Assembly (NCBI RefSeq): GCF_012927115.1
Contig: NZ_JABBFY010000001.1
Span: 1 to 64,000 of the forward strand
Length of the DNA: 64,000 nucleotides
Direction: 5' to 3'
Origin: Sphingomonas sp. G-3-2-10
GTDB lineage: Bacteria > Pseudomonadota > Alphaproteobacteria > Sphingomonadales > Sphingomonadaceae
Within the stretch, counting starts at the first letter, position 1; every line of letters starts with the position of its first letter. The position numbers and the translations under genes are program-made. Shown one piece after another: positions 1 to 8,092 of the stretch. Under the pieces are notes generated by a model that worked only from the letters and a program-made list of their open reading frames with translations, was not told where the DNA came from and did no database searches.

Positions 1-1
1 C

Positions 2-78
<77 letters not shown>

Positions 79-152
79 ACACCACAATCGCAACAAACCC
101 CCCATAACCGACGCGGGGATTTTATTGCCTGAAGCACGGGCATCGACCTCAC

Positions 153-195
153 AAGAAGGCCGCTAACCTCCGGGTTGGCGGCCTTCTTGCGTTTT
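153..195 (+). terminator. Hairpin terminator after the tRNA
   Basis: A 16-bp stem (153-168 with 173-188, one T-G wobble, 4-nt loop) is followed by a short T run at 192-195. It sits 75 bp after the tRNA and before the next gene, so it probably ends the tRNA transcript. Confidence 0.7.
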
Positions 196-275
196 GGGCC
201 CGGCTGTCGGACATTCTCCGCTCGCGGGCGCACCATCCCCGGCCTGACCGGGCCGCGGGAGCAAGGAGAGCTGAC

Positions 276-1172
276 ATGGCGAGTGCGCTGTTTGCCGAAA
301 CCGACCTGACCGAACGCGCCGCGCGGCGGGGGATCGTCATTACCCCCTCGACACCGACGATCGGGGCCGAAATCTCGGGCGTGGATCTCGATGCGCCGCT
401 CAGCGACGGCGAGGCAGAGATCATCCGCGATGCCTGGCTCAGCCGGAAGGTCATTTTCTTCCGCGACCAGGACATCAGCCATGAGAGCCATTTGCGGCTC
501 GGGCGGATGTTCGGCGAGCTCGAGGGGCATCCGGTGATCCCGCATGTCGAGGGGCATCCGCATATCCTGATCATTCGCGGTGTCGAGGGCGTCACGCCGA
601 CGCCGGAGACGATCGAGCCGTTCAAGGCGTTCAACAAATGGCACACCGACGTGACCTTTCGCGAGCGTCCCTCGATCGCTTCGATCCTGCGGATGCGGCT
701 GATGCCGGCGCAGGGCGGTGACACGATGTGGGCGGACACCGCCGCGGCATGGACCGGTCTGCCGCAGGCGGTGAAGGACCGGATCGCCAACCTCGATGCC
801 GAGCATGACATCGTCCGCAGCTTTGGCGGGCGCGTGACTGAGGAACGCCGCGCCCAGCTTGCCCGGGACTTCCCCGCTGTTCGTCACCCGGTGGTGCGCA
901 CCCATCCGGAGACGGGCGAGAAAATCCTCTACGTCAACCACACCTTCACCAGCCGCATCCTCGACATCCCCGCGGAGGAGAGCGACCAGCTGCTCCGGCT
1001 GCTGTTCGACCGGATCAAGGTGCCCGAATATCAGGTCCGCTTCCGCTGGACGCCCAATGCGATCGGCATCTGGGACAATCGGTCGACCCAGCATTATGCC
1101 GTCGGCGATTACTGGCCGCAGGACCGGGTGCTCGAGCGCGTGACGGTTTCCGGAGACGTGGTGACGCGATGA
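276..1172 (+). CDS. TauD/TfdA-family Fe(II)/2-oxoglutarate dioxygenase
   Basis: This 298-aa protein has the whole TauD-type layout. The iron ligands are visible as WHTD (His123, Asp125) and QHYA (His273). The 2-oxoglutarate-binding Arg lies in DYWPQDRVLER near residue 284-288, and GGDTMWADT near residue 150 is typical of the family. Such enzymes hydroxylate small sulfonates, chlorophenoxy acids or other acids; the substrate cannot be read from sequence. There is no ssu/tau transport gene nearby. The ATG is preceded by AAGGAGAG. The stop overlaps the start of the next gene by 4 bp (ATGA), so the two are translationally coupled even though they look unrelated. Confidence 0.9.
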   Translation: MASALFAETDLTERAARRGIVITPSTPTIGAEISGVDLDAPLSDGEAEIIRDAWLSRKVIFFRDQDISHESHLRLGRMFGELEGHPVIPHVEGHPHILIIRGVEGVTPTPETIEPFKAFNKWHTDVTFRERPSIASILRMRLMPAQGGDTMWADTAAAWTGLPQAVKDRIANLDAEHDIVRSFGGRVTEERRAQLARDFPAVRHPVVRTHPETGEKILYVNHTFTSRILDIPAEESDQLLRLLFDRIKVPEYQVRFRWTPNAIGIWDNRSTQHYAVGDYWPQDRVLERVTVSGDVVTR

Positions 1173-1660
1173 GGCAGTTTTTCGGCAAGTATCGCGGCAG
1201 AGTGATCGACAATGTCGATCCGCTCATGATCGGCAGGATTCAGGTTTCGGTGCCGTCGGTGCTTGGCGAAGTGATGTCGGCATGGGCGATGCCTTGCGTG
1301 CCATATGCCGGGATGCAGGTCGGGTTCTGCATGATCCCGGACATCGACGCCGCGATATGGGTGGAGTTCGAGGGCGGCGATCCGGACTATCCCATCTGGA
1401 CCGGCTGCTACTGGCGCGAGGGCGAGCGGCCGATGGAGGCCGCGATGCCCGAGAACCGGATCATCCAGACCAATTACGCCCAGTTGCGTCTCGACGATTT
1501 GCCGGGCGAGGGCGGGTTCACGCTCCGGGTCGGGGATCCGGCGGTCGCCACGCCGATCACGCTTTCCGCCACCGGCAATGGGTTCAGCATCGCGATCGGG
1601 GAGACCGTGTTCAGGCTGGACGAGAGCGGGACGCTGATCGCGCAGGAATCGGGCGGCTAG
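1169..1660 (+). CDS. Orphan phage baseplate protein V / Gp5-type OB-fold protein
   Basis: This 163-aa protein begins with a segment typical of Gp5/VgrG/gpV OB domains (about residues 1-90). It has a GRIQVSVP strand, AMPCVPYAG, and IWVEFEGGDPDYPIWTGCYW, the last being the usual 'value of the field... GDPdyPiw' signature. The C-terminal half (about 95-163) is beta-rich with repeated short strands, which suits the base of a spike. In contractile systems these proteins form the hub or spike of the baseplate. No other tail, sheath or T6SS gene is in the window, so its job here is unclear. It overlaps the dioxygenase gene by 4 bp. It could be a remnant or a repurposed spike-like protein. Confidence 0.75.
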   Translation: MRQFFGKYRGRVIDNVDPLMIGRIQVSVPSVLGEVMSAWAMPCVPYAGMQVGFCMIPDIDAAIWVEFEGGDPDYPIWTGCYWREGERPMEAAMPENRIIQTNYAQLRLDDLPGEGGFTLRVGDPAVATPITLSATGNGFSIAIGETVFRLDESGTLIAQESGG

Positions 1661-1692
1661 CCCTGCGCGGCATCGCCGCCTAAGCTTTCGCC

Positions 1693-2934
1693 ATGCTTCA
1701 CAACGACAATCTCACCGCCGAACGGGCCACGTTCGTCACCCATCTCGAATGTTCGATGACTGGGGAGCAATATGAGGCGGACCGGCTTCATGGACTTTCG
1801 AAGGTGGGGCGGCCATTGCTGGTGCGCTATGATCTGGCGGGCGCCGGCAAGGTTCTGAACAAGGACGTGCTCGCGGGGCGGCCCGCCGATCTGTGGCGGT
1901 ATCGCGAGATATTGCCGGTCCGGCAGACCCGGAACATCGTCAGCCTGGGCGAGAATGCGACGCCCATTATCGAACTGCCCGCGGTGGCGCGGGAGGCAGG
2001 AGCCGGTAACCTGTGGGTCAAGGACGAGGGGCGGTTGCCGACCGGATCGTTCAAGGCGCGGGGGCTGGTGATGGCGATCGCGATGGCGAAGGAACTGGGC
2101 GTCACCACCATCGCGATGCCCACCAACGGCAATGCCGGGGCCGCCGCGGCGGCCTATGCCAGCCGGGTGGGGATCGAGTCCGTCATCTTCTGTCCGGCCG
2201 ATACGCCCGAGATCAACGTTCGCGAGATCGCGGCGCAGGGGGCGCGGGTGTATCGCGTCAACGGATTGATCGATGATTGCGGCAAGCTGGTCGGGCAAGG
2301 CGCGAAGGAACGTGGCTGGTTCGATTTATCTACCCTGAAAGAACCATATCGGATCGAGGGCAAGAAAACGATGGGCCTCGAACTGGCCGAGCAGCTTGGC
2401 TGGGAGCTGCCCGACGTGATCTTCTATCCCACCGGCGGCGGCACCGGGCTGATCGGGATGTGGAAGGCATTCGACGAGATGGAAGCGCTAGGCTGGAGCG
2501 GATCGAAGCGGCCCAGAATGGTCGCGGTGCAGGCCGAAGGCTGCGCGCCGATGGTGCGGGCATGGGAACAGGGCGAGCGCCACGCGACGCGCTGGAACGA
2601 CGCGCACACCATAGCGATGGGCATCCGCGTGCCGCAGGCGGTGGGCGATTTCCTGATCCTCGATGCCGTGCGCGCATCGAACGGCTTTGCGATGGCGGTG
2701 AACGACGAAGCGATCGCGCGGGCGGTGGACGATGCGGCGCGCAAGGACGGGTTGCTGCTCTGCCCCGAGGGCGGGGCGACGCTGGCCGCGTGGCGCGAAG
2801 CGATCGCGAAGGGGCTGATCTCGCCTGACGACCGCGCGCTGCTGTTCAACTGCGCGACGGGGCTGAAATACCCGATGCCCGATCAGTCGAAGACGCTCGA
2901 AAAGGACGGGCCGATCGACTTCGCGATGCTGTGA
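1693..2934 (+). CDS. thrC: Threonine synthase
   Basis: This 413-aa PLP enzyme would convert O-phosphohomoserine to threonine in the cytoplasm. The PLP lysine is in GSFKARG (Lys121). The phosphate-binding glycine loop is seen as PTGGGTGLIG, and NGNAGAAAAAY gives the Asn that contacts PLP. A short N-terminal segment with CSMTGEQYEAD (about residues 20-30) resembles the domain that precedes the catalytic fold in plant-like class I threonine synthases. Cystathionine- or cysteine-synthase relatives are less likely because of that N-terminal domain. The gene starts 32 bp after the previous stop with only a weak Shine-Dalgarno sequence. No other threonine gene is adjacent. Confidence 0.9.
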   Translation: MLHNDNLTAERATFVTHLECSMTGEQYEADRLHGLSKVGRPLLVRYDLAGAGKVLNKDVLAGRPADLWRYREILPVRQTRNIVSLGENATPIIELPAVAREAGAGNLWVKDEGRLPTGSFKARGLVMAIAMAKELGVTTIAMPTNGNAGAAAAAYASRVGIESVIFCPADTPEINVREIAAQGARVYRVNGLIDDCGKLVGQGAKERGWFDLSTLKEPYRIEGKKTMGLELAEQLGWELPDVIFYPTGGGTGLIGMWKAFDEMEALGWSGSKRPRMVAVQAEGCAPMVRAWEQGERHATRWNDAHTIAMGIRVPQAVGDFLILDAVRASNGFAMAVNDEAIARAVDDAARKDGLLLCPEGGATLAAWREAIAKGLISPDDRALLFNCATGLKYPMPDQSKTLEKDGPIDFAML

Positions 2935-3421
2935 ACGGCGCGGAGAGTGGAGGGAGTTTTGGCAGGCGTGGTGTTTCGTGCGCCTGATCCGGTTGACACG
3001 GTTGACACCAATATTGCGAAAAACCGGAGGCGCTCAAGGTGCCGGGCGCGCGCCTTTTAGCGCCCGATCCTGCAAGGCGCTGTTTATGAGGCAAACGGTT
3101 TCAAAGAGCGGCCCCATCATTGCGGGCGGTGTGAGCCAAGCAGGTGGAATCCAACATTTCAAGCGGGGCCTTCGGTTGCGAAAGGCATTGTGCTCCGGGT
3201 CCCTGATGAACTGGGCCGAGAACCCACGCACAACCGCTTTCGGCGGAAGGGCCAGACGTCCGAAACTGGGTGGGAAGCGGTCGTTTGAGTAGCTGACCGC
3301 GCAAGACCGCTTTTGGGCCGTAAGGCTGCCGAAGGCTCACCACGCAGATTAGCAGCGGGGCGGACAATTCGAGGTTGAAATTGAGCTTGGTTGAGGACCC
3401 CGCGCGAGGCGCGGTGCACAG
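2935..3421. other. Gene-poor intergenic region (about 490 bp)
   Basis: There is no convincing gene here. At 2990-3008 two tandem GGTTGACAC units occur, each carrying a TTGACA -35-like hexamer. The 3100-3330 part reads like degenerate sphingomonad intergenic sequence. It has an open frame on + (2978-3292), but the composition is arginine-rich and low-complexity with no ribosome site. Confidence 0.5.
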
Positions 3422-4039
3422 TCACGCCGCGCTCGCCTGCTCCGCGACAAAAACAAGCTGTAGCGCCTCCGCCAACGATCCCACATTGAGCTTCACCATC
3501 AGGTTCGCGCGGTACACCTCGACAGTGCGGGGGCTGATCCGGAGGGTCCACGCGATCTGCTTGTTCGAATAACCCGCGGCAAGGCCGGCAATCACTTCGG
3601 TTTCGCGCGGAGTCAGGAGCGCAAGGCGGGCGACGGCCGCATCGCGGCCCCCCACTTCGGTGGAAAGCTTGTCGAGCTCAGTGAACGCCAGGTCGAGGCA
3701 CATCATCAAGGCGGCTGAGTCATAGGGCTTTTCGATGAAGTCGAACGCGCCCGCCTTCATCGCGTCGACCGAGCGGTGGACCGCACCGTGTGCGGTCAGC
3801 ATCATTACGACGAAACGCTGCGAGATGGCTCGGATAGCGTTCAGCACGGCAATGCCGTTCGCCCCCTTCATGTGGAAGTCGAGCAGAACGACCCCCGGCT
3901 CCAGTTGGTCGAACTGGTTGAGAAAATCCTCGCCGGACGGGAAATTACGCACAACATAGTCGGGCTGGCGCGAAACCAGGCGGCAGAGCGAAGCACGGAC
4001 AGCCTCGTCATCGTCCACGATATAAAGATTATGCAGCAT
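3422..4039 (-). CDS. FixJ-like LuxR-type response regulator
   Basis: This 205-aa protein has an N-terminal receiver (about 1-120) with the acidic pair in YIVDDDEA, the phospho-acceptor Asp in VVLLDFHMKG, a Thr in MLTAHG and the Lys in IEKPYD. A LuxR/FixJ helix-turn-helix follows (about 140-200; LTPRETEV, GYSNKQIA, RTVEVYRA). The frame runs open far upstream, but the ATG at 4039 has a GAAGGGG ribosome site 8 nt before it and begins directly with the receiver, so this start is preferred. It lies divergent from the FixL-like kinase gene, so it is a plausible partner. A second, similar regulator lies on the other side of the kinase. Confidence 0.9.
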   Translation of the reverse strand: MLHNLYIVDDDEAVRASLCRLVSRQPDYVVRNFPSGEDFLNQFDQLEPGVVLLDFHMKGANGIAVLNAIRAISQRFVVMMLTAHGAVHRSVDAMKAGAFDFIEKPYDSAALMMCLDLAFTELDKLSTEVGGRDAAVARLALLTPRETEVIAGLAAGYSNKQIAWTLRISPRTVEVYRANLMVKLNVGSLAEALQLVFVAEQASAA

Positions 4040-4403
4040 TCGGGCATCCCCTTCTACAATGGCGTCATTTCCAAGCCAAGCTGGATTGCGGTCTGCTAAA
4101 GTACTGAGCGGACTATGGCTTAGGTAATGAGCCCGGTCGGTGTGGCCGTCGATATGGCAGTAACACCAAGTCCGCGGTCCTAACCGTACAGCATTACTAC
4201 GGTGCAGACTGCGGTCTGGCCTGTGCATAGCCGTGTTTATACGATGCGCCTGCGCGGCGATTGCGATACAGTAGCAATACCGCATTGGCTCGCAGACGCA
4301 CGACGCGCATCTACACGCCGATAAAGGAGCAACGCGTGCCGGCATCCCGTAAAGAGTCCATCCAGCTTGTAGCAGCGATACTGGCCGGGCAGGGAGCGGC
4401 ACG
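4040..4403. promoter_or_regulatory. Divergent promoter region between the regulator and the FixL-like kinase
   Basis: This 364-bp region has no gene I can support. It must hold the promoters for both divergent genes. An interrupted inverted repeat ATTGC-N9-GCAAT lies at 4260-4278. It is a candidate operator, but it matches no FixK/FNR box that I recognise. Confidence 0.4.
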
Positions 4404-5975
4404 ATGCTGAAGCAGGCCCTTGCGGCACTGTCCGGGAGCAAGACCGGCGACCGGAGGTCGGCGGTGGATCTCAGGCTTGAGGCCTCGTTCGAGCAGGCCG
4501 CAGTGGGCATGGCGCATGTCGCGCTCGACGGGCGCTGGCTCCGCGTCAACGAACAGTGCAGCGCAATCATCGGCTACAGCAAGGATGAACTGCTGGGGGG
4601 AAGTTTCCAGAACATCACGCATCCCGAGGATCTGCCGCAGGACCTGGCCCAGGTCGAACGGCTATTGTGTGGTGAGGCTGAGCGTTACTCGATGGACAAG
4701 CGCTATATCCGCAAGGATGGCGGCAGCGTTTGGGTGCACCTGACCGTCACGCTGATCCGTGACAGGGGCGGCTCGCCGGACTTCTTTGTAGTCGTGATCC
4801 AGGACATAAGCGACCGCAAGCATGTCGAGGCCAGCCTCGTCGATAGCGAGGCGCGCTATCGCGCGATTTTCGACAGCGCTGTGGAGGCGATCGCCGTAAT
4901 CGACTCCTGCGGTACGATCCAGTCGATCAATCCGGCGGCGCAGCGCATCTTCGGCTACGCCCCCGCCGAACTGATCGGCAAGAATGTCCGCACGCTAATG
5001 CCCCAGCGGATCGCCCGAGAGCATGACGCCTATCTCAATCGCTATCGCACCACCCACGAGCGCGCGATCATCGGGATCGGCCGCGAGGTGGAGGGAATGC
5101 GCAAGGACGGGACGCCGCTCTCGATCGATCTCTCGGTCGCTGAATGGGAGCGCGCCGGCCAGACCTTCTTCACAGGCATTATGCGCGACATCACCCCGCG
5201 CCGGGAAGCCGAAGCGGCATTGCGGACAAGCGAAGAGCGTCTGCGCTCGCTTCAGAACGAATATGCGCATCTCGCCCGCGTCAACGAAATGGGCGAGATG
5301 GCGGCCGCAATCGCGCACGAGATCAACCAACCGTTGACCGCGATTGTCAACAATCTGAACGCCGGGCTTTATGCAGGCAAAGAGGGTCTCACCCAGGGCG
5401 CATTCGACGAGGCGCAGGAAGTGATGGTCGCCGCCTCGGAGCAGGCGTTGCGTGCCGGAGAGATCGTCCGCCGGCTTCGCGAGTTCGTCGGCAAGAGCAC
5501 GGGGGAGCGGCGCGTCGAAGCGATCGACACACTGGTCGATGCCGCGAGCGGGCTGGCGTTGATCGATGCCGCGGCCAACGGTATTCAAGTCGAACGGCTC
5601 ACCGGTGCCGAAGGCGTCCAGGCTCGCGTCGATGCCGTGCAGATCCAGCAAGTGATCGTGAACCTTATCCGTAACGCGATGGACGCGCTCGTTACACTCC
5701 CGCCCGGGCTTGAGCGCCGCATTAGCATCGCGACGAAGGTGATCGAGAAGAACAGTGCCGTCGAAATCCGGATCGCGGACACCGGCCCCGGCATTCCAGA
5801 AGAACTCCGATCGACCGTGTTCGAACCCTTTTTCACCTCGAAGGCCAAGGGCATGGGGATGGGGCTTTCGGTCTGCCGCCGCCTGATTGAAGCGCATGAT
5901 GGATCGATCGCGCTTGAAGCACCGGGCGGCACGGGTGCGACTTTCCGCCTGACATTGCCCCAATATCGAGCCTGA
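4404..5975 (+). CDS. FixL-like haem-PAS sensor histidine kinase
   Basis: This 523-aa soluble kinase has two PAS domains (about 25-140 and 148-265), a HisKA helix pair with the phospho-His in IAHEINQP (His305), and a GHKL ATPase (about 400-520; NAMDAL, DTGPGIP, TSKAKGMGMGLS). The second PAS is strikingly like rhizobial FixL. It has LMP...REHDAYLNRYRTT followed by IIGIGR. The haem ligand of Bradyrhizobium FixL (His200) corresponds to His207, and the oxygen-sensing Arg220 corresponds to Arg227, with the same 20-residue spacing. FixL His214 is replaced by Ala. The protein should therefore bind haem and sense O2 or another gas. Two FixJ-like regulators flank it. There is no membrane segment. The ATG at 4404 has a GGGAGCG ribosome site. 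Confidence 0.88.
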   Translation: MLKQALAALSGSKTGDRRSAVDLRLEASFEQAAVGMAHVALDGRWLRVNEQCSAIIGYSKDELLGGSFQNITHPEDLPQDLAQVERLLCGEAERYSMDKRYIRKDGGSVWVHLTVTLIRDRGGSPDFFVVVIQDISDRKHVEASLVDSEARYRAIFDSAVEAIAVIDSCGTIQSINPAAQRIFGYAPAELIGKNVRTLMPQRIAREHDAYLNRYRTTHERAIIGIGREVEGMRKDGTPLSIDLSVAEWERAGQTFFTGIMRDITPRREAEAALRTSEERLRSLQNEYAHLARVNEMGEMAAAIAHEINQPLTAIVNNLNAGLYAGKEGLTQGAFDEAQEVMVAASEQALRAGEIVRRLREFVGKSTGERRVEAIDTLVDAASGLALIDAAANGIQVERLTGAEGVQARVDAVQIQQVIVNLIRNAMDALVTLPPGLERRISIATKVIEKNSAVEIRIADTGPGIPEELRSTVFEPFFTSKAKGMGMGLSVCRRLIEAHDGSIALEAPGGTGATFRLTLPQYRA

Positions 5976-6066
5976 CTTAAGTTTTGATGCAATCGCTATC
6001 CAACTTGTTGCGTATCCGTGTTGATACTTAGTCGCTTGAATCGTAGTGTTCGCCGAGAAGGCGGTT

Positions 6067-6738
6067 ATGCCGAGAGGATGCATCTTTATAGTCGATGATG
6101 ACCAGGCCGTTCGCGAGTCGACGGCTAGATTGCTGCATCGTGCCGACTATTCGACGCAGGCCTACGATAGTGGCGACAGTTTCTTGGTGGCATCGCTTCC
6201 AAATGATATCAGCTGCGTGCTGCTCGACCTTCGCATGCCGGGTACCGATGGGCTGGGAGTGCTGCGCATCATGGAAGCGCGGGGAAACATGCCCCCGGTC
6301 GTGGTGATCACCGGCCATGGCGACATTCCGCTCGCGGTAGAAGCTATGCGGCTCGGCGCGTCGGATTTCCTGGAAAAGCCTTACGTGCCCGAACGGCTGT
6401 TCGAGACGATCGAAAAGGCGGCGGCAACTCGGCTGGGCAAGCGCGAAGCGCGGACAGTCGATCCCGAGGCGCAAGCCGTACTCAAGCGCCTTTCATGGCG
6501 GCAACGACAGGTACTCGCCGGTATCCTGTGCGGCCATCCCAACAAGATCATCGCCTATGAACTCGGCCTCAGCATCCGCACGATCGAAGCCTATCGCGCG
6601 CAATTGCTCGTTCGCCTGCAATTGCGCGGAACCGCCGAGGTTGTGAAGTTCGCGCTCGCCGCCGGTCTCGACGCATCGGAATTCGGTCGGACCAAGGATG
6701 GGATTGAGGAAGACGGCGGGGACGAGCAGTTCATCTAG
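6067..6738 (+). CDS. FixJ-family response regulator downstream of the FixL-like kinase
   Basis: This 223-aa protein has a receiver (about 1-120: FIVDDDQA, phospho-Asp in LLDLRMPG, ITGHGD, LEKPY) and a C-terminal LuxR-type HTH (about 140-200: LSWRQRQVL, IAYELGLS, RTIEAYRAQL). The layout and the ITGHGDIPLAVEAMRLGASDFLEKPY stretch (split by motif) are typical of FixJ. An in-frame GTG lies at 6046, but the ATG at 6067 follows GAAGGCGG at good spacing and starts right at the receiver. It lies 91 bp after the kinase stop on the same strand and is the most likely direct partner. The acidic tail (about 205-223) is not needed for the fold. Confidence 0.9.
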   Translation: MPRGCIFIVDDDQAVRESTARLLHRADYSTQAYDSGDSFLVASLPNDISCVLLDLRMPGTDGLGVLRIMEARGNMPPVVVITGHGDIPLAVEAMRLGASDFLEKPYVPERLFETIEKAAATRLGKREARTVDPEAQAVLKRLSWRQRQVLAGILCGHPNKIIAYELGLSIRTIEAYRAQLLVRLQLRGTAEVVKFALAAGLDASEFGRTKDGIEEDGGDEQFI

Positions 6739-7279
6739 ACGTTGATCTGACGTCAGATGCGCCGGCCTTTGACCCGATGAGGTAATTCTTCGTCAGCGCT
6801 GAAGGAATGGCAGGTCTCGGATCGCCTATCCGCGACCGGATCGAAAGGGTTGAGGACACAAAGAAGTCCGTAGCCGGTATGTCCGCTCTTGGGTCGGTTG
6901 CTGCCTGGCAGCTTCCGGCGGACGCTCCCGGAAAGCGGACGGTTCGCGCGTCCGTTTCCATCCTGGCGGGACGGCAGTTCGTCGGCCCGACTTCTGCCGT
7001 TTATGACTGATCGGCCAATGGCCAGACCGTGTACCTGAGAACCCGGCGCAAACTCTGATGCGTGACGACGCGTTGGATCCATCGGATCTGTTCGAGCCAG
7101 CCCGCAAGGCAAAAAGCACTGAAGCGACTCCGGAATCGGCCGCGATAAAGCCAAGGGTGCGATTTACACGGGTTCTTAGAGGCTTGCGCACGTGTTATCT
7201 GTCCAGATGGCGACGAGAAATCTCGGCCAACGGACCGGAGCTGACCGCCAATGACGACATCGCTCGAAGTGCCGGCAGC
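6739..7279. other. Intergenic region with degenerate repeat-like sequence
   Basis: About 540 bp lie before the likely start of the next gene. A 14-bp perfect palindrome ATCTGACGTCAGAT lies at 6745-6758, right after the regulator gene. Around 6880-6950 there is an inverted GTCCGCT...AGCGGAC structure of a kind common as sphingomonad intergenic debris. The hydrolase frame stays open back to 7058, but codons 1-74 look unlike the family. Confidence 0.45.
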
Positions 7280-8092
7280 ATGATGCGTGACGCGTCAGAT
7301 AGCCGAATCATGCTCAACCGCCTGAATGTCAGAATAGACGGAGCGGGGCGCCGAACGATGGTGTTCGCCCATGGCTATGGATGTGACCAGAATATGTGGC
7401 GTCTCGTCGCGCCCGCATTCGAAAACCGGTTTCGTACGGTGCTGTTCGACTATGTTGGGGCAGGCGGGTCGGATATCTCTGCCTATGATGCCGACAAATA
7501 TGGGTCGCTTGAAGGCTATGCCGACGACGTAATCGACCTGGCCGGCGCCCTCGGCATCACCGACGGCGTGTTTGTCGGTCACTCGGTGAGCGCGATGATC
7601 GGCTTGATCGTCGCGCGCCGCGCGCCGCAGCTCTTCTCGACGCTGGTGCTGGTGGGCCCTTCGCCCTGCTACATCGATAGCGGCGACTATGTGGGTGGCT
7701 TCAGCCGCGAGCAGATCGACGAGCTCCTCGCGTTTCTGGACAGCAACCACATGGGCTGGTCGCAGGCAATGGCGCCCGTGATCATGGGCAATGCCGATCG
7801 GCCGGAACTGGGCGACGAGCTCGCCGCCAGCTTCTGCCGCACCGATCCTGACATCGCAAAACGGTTCGCCCGGGTGACTTTCCTGACGGACAGCCGCGCC
7901 GAGCTAGGCGCAGTGGATGCGCGCGTGCTGGTTCTCCAGTGCCGCGAAGATGTCATCGCGCCGCCATGCGTCGGCGATTTCGTTCGGCGAGCCATTCCCG
8001 GAAGCAGCCTGGTCACGCTCGATGCGACGGGTCATTGTCCCAACCTGAGCGCGCCGGACGCCACGATCGCGGCGATCGAAGCCTTTGTCTGA
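7280..8092 (+). CDS. RsbQ/KAI2-like alpha/beta hydrolase (signal-binding partner of a PAS kinase)
   Basis: The protein is about 270 aa and closely follows Bacillus RsbQ as I remember it: FAHGYGCDQNMW, LFDYVGAGGSD, the nucleophile in VFVGHSVSA, VGPSPCYI, SFCRTDPD, LQCREDVIAP (Asp) and ATGHCPNLS (His). Ser, Asp and His of the triad are all present. In RsbQ and the plant D14/KAI2 receptors the small hydrolase pocket binds or cleaves a hydrophobic ligand and the protein then acts on a partner. Here the partner gene, a PAS kinase, overlaps the stop codon. The open frame reaches back to 7058. I prefer the Met codons at 7280-7285 (or 7310), because upstream codons have no family likeness, but no start has a strong ribosome site. 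Confidence 0.85.
   Translation: MMRDASDSRIMLNRLNVRIDGAGRRTMVFAHGYGCDQNMWRLVAPAFENRFRTVLFDYVGAGGSDISAYDADKYGSLEGYADDVIDLAGALGITDGVFVGHSVSAMIGLIVARRAPQLFSTLVLVGPSPCYIDSGDYVGGFSREQIDELLAFLDSNHMGWSQAMAPVIMGNADRPELGDELAASFCRTDPDIAKRFARVTFLTDSRAELGAVDARVLVLQCREDVIAPPCVGDFVRRAIPGSSLVTLDATGHCPNLSAPDATIAAIEAFV

Noticed and set aside
2978..3292. + strand frame of 104 codons in the intergenic region
   Set aside because: Arg/Gly-rich, no ribosome site, no family likeness, and overlapping frames on the other strand are equally open.
7058..7279. N-terminal extension of the RsbQ-like hydrolase
   Set aside because: The 74 extra codons have no likeness to RsbQ, and the fold begins after the Met codons at 7280-7310. 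It cannot be excluded fully because no start has a strong ribosome site.
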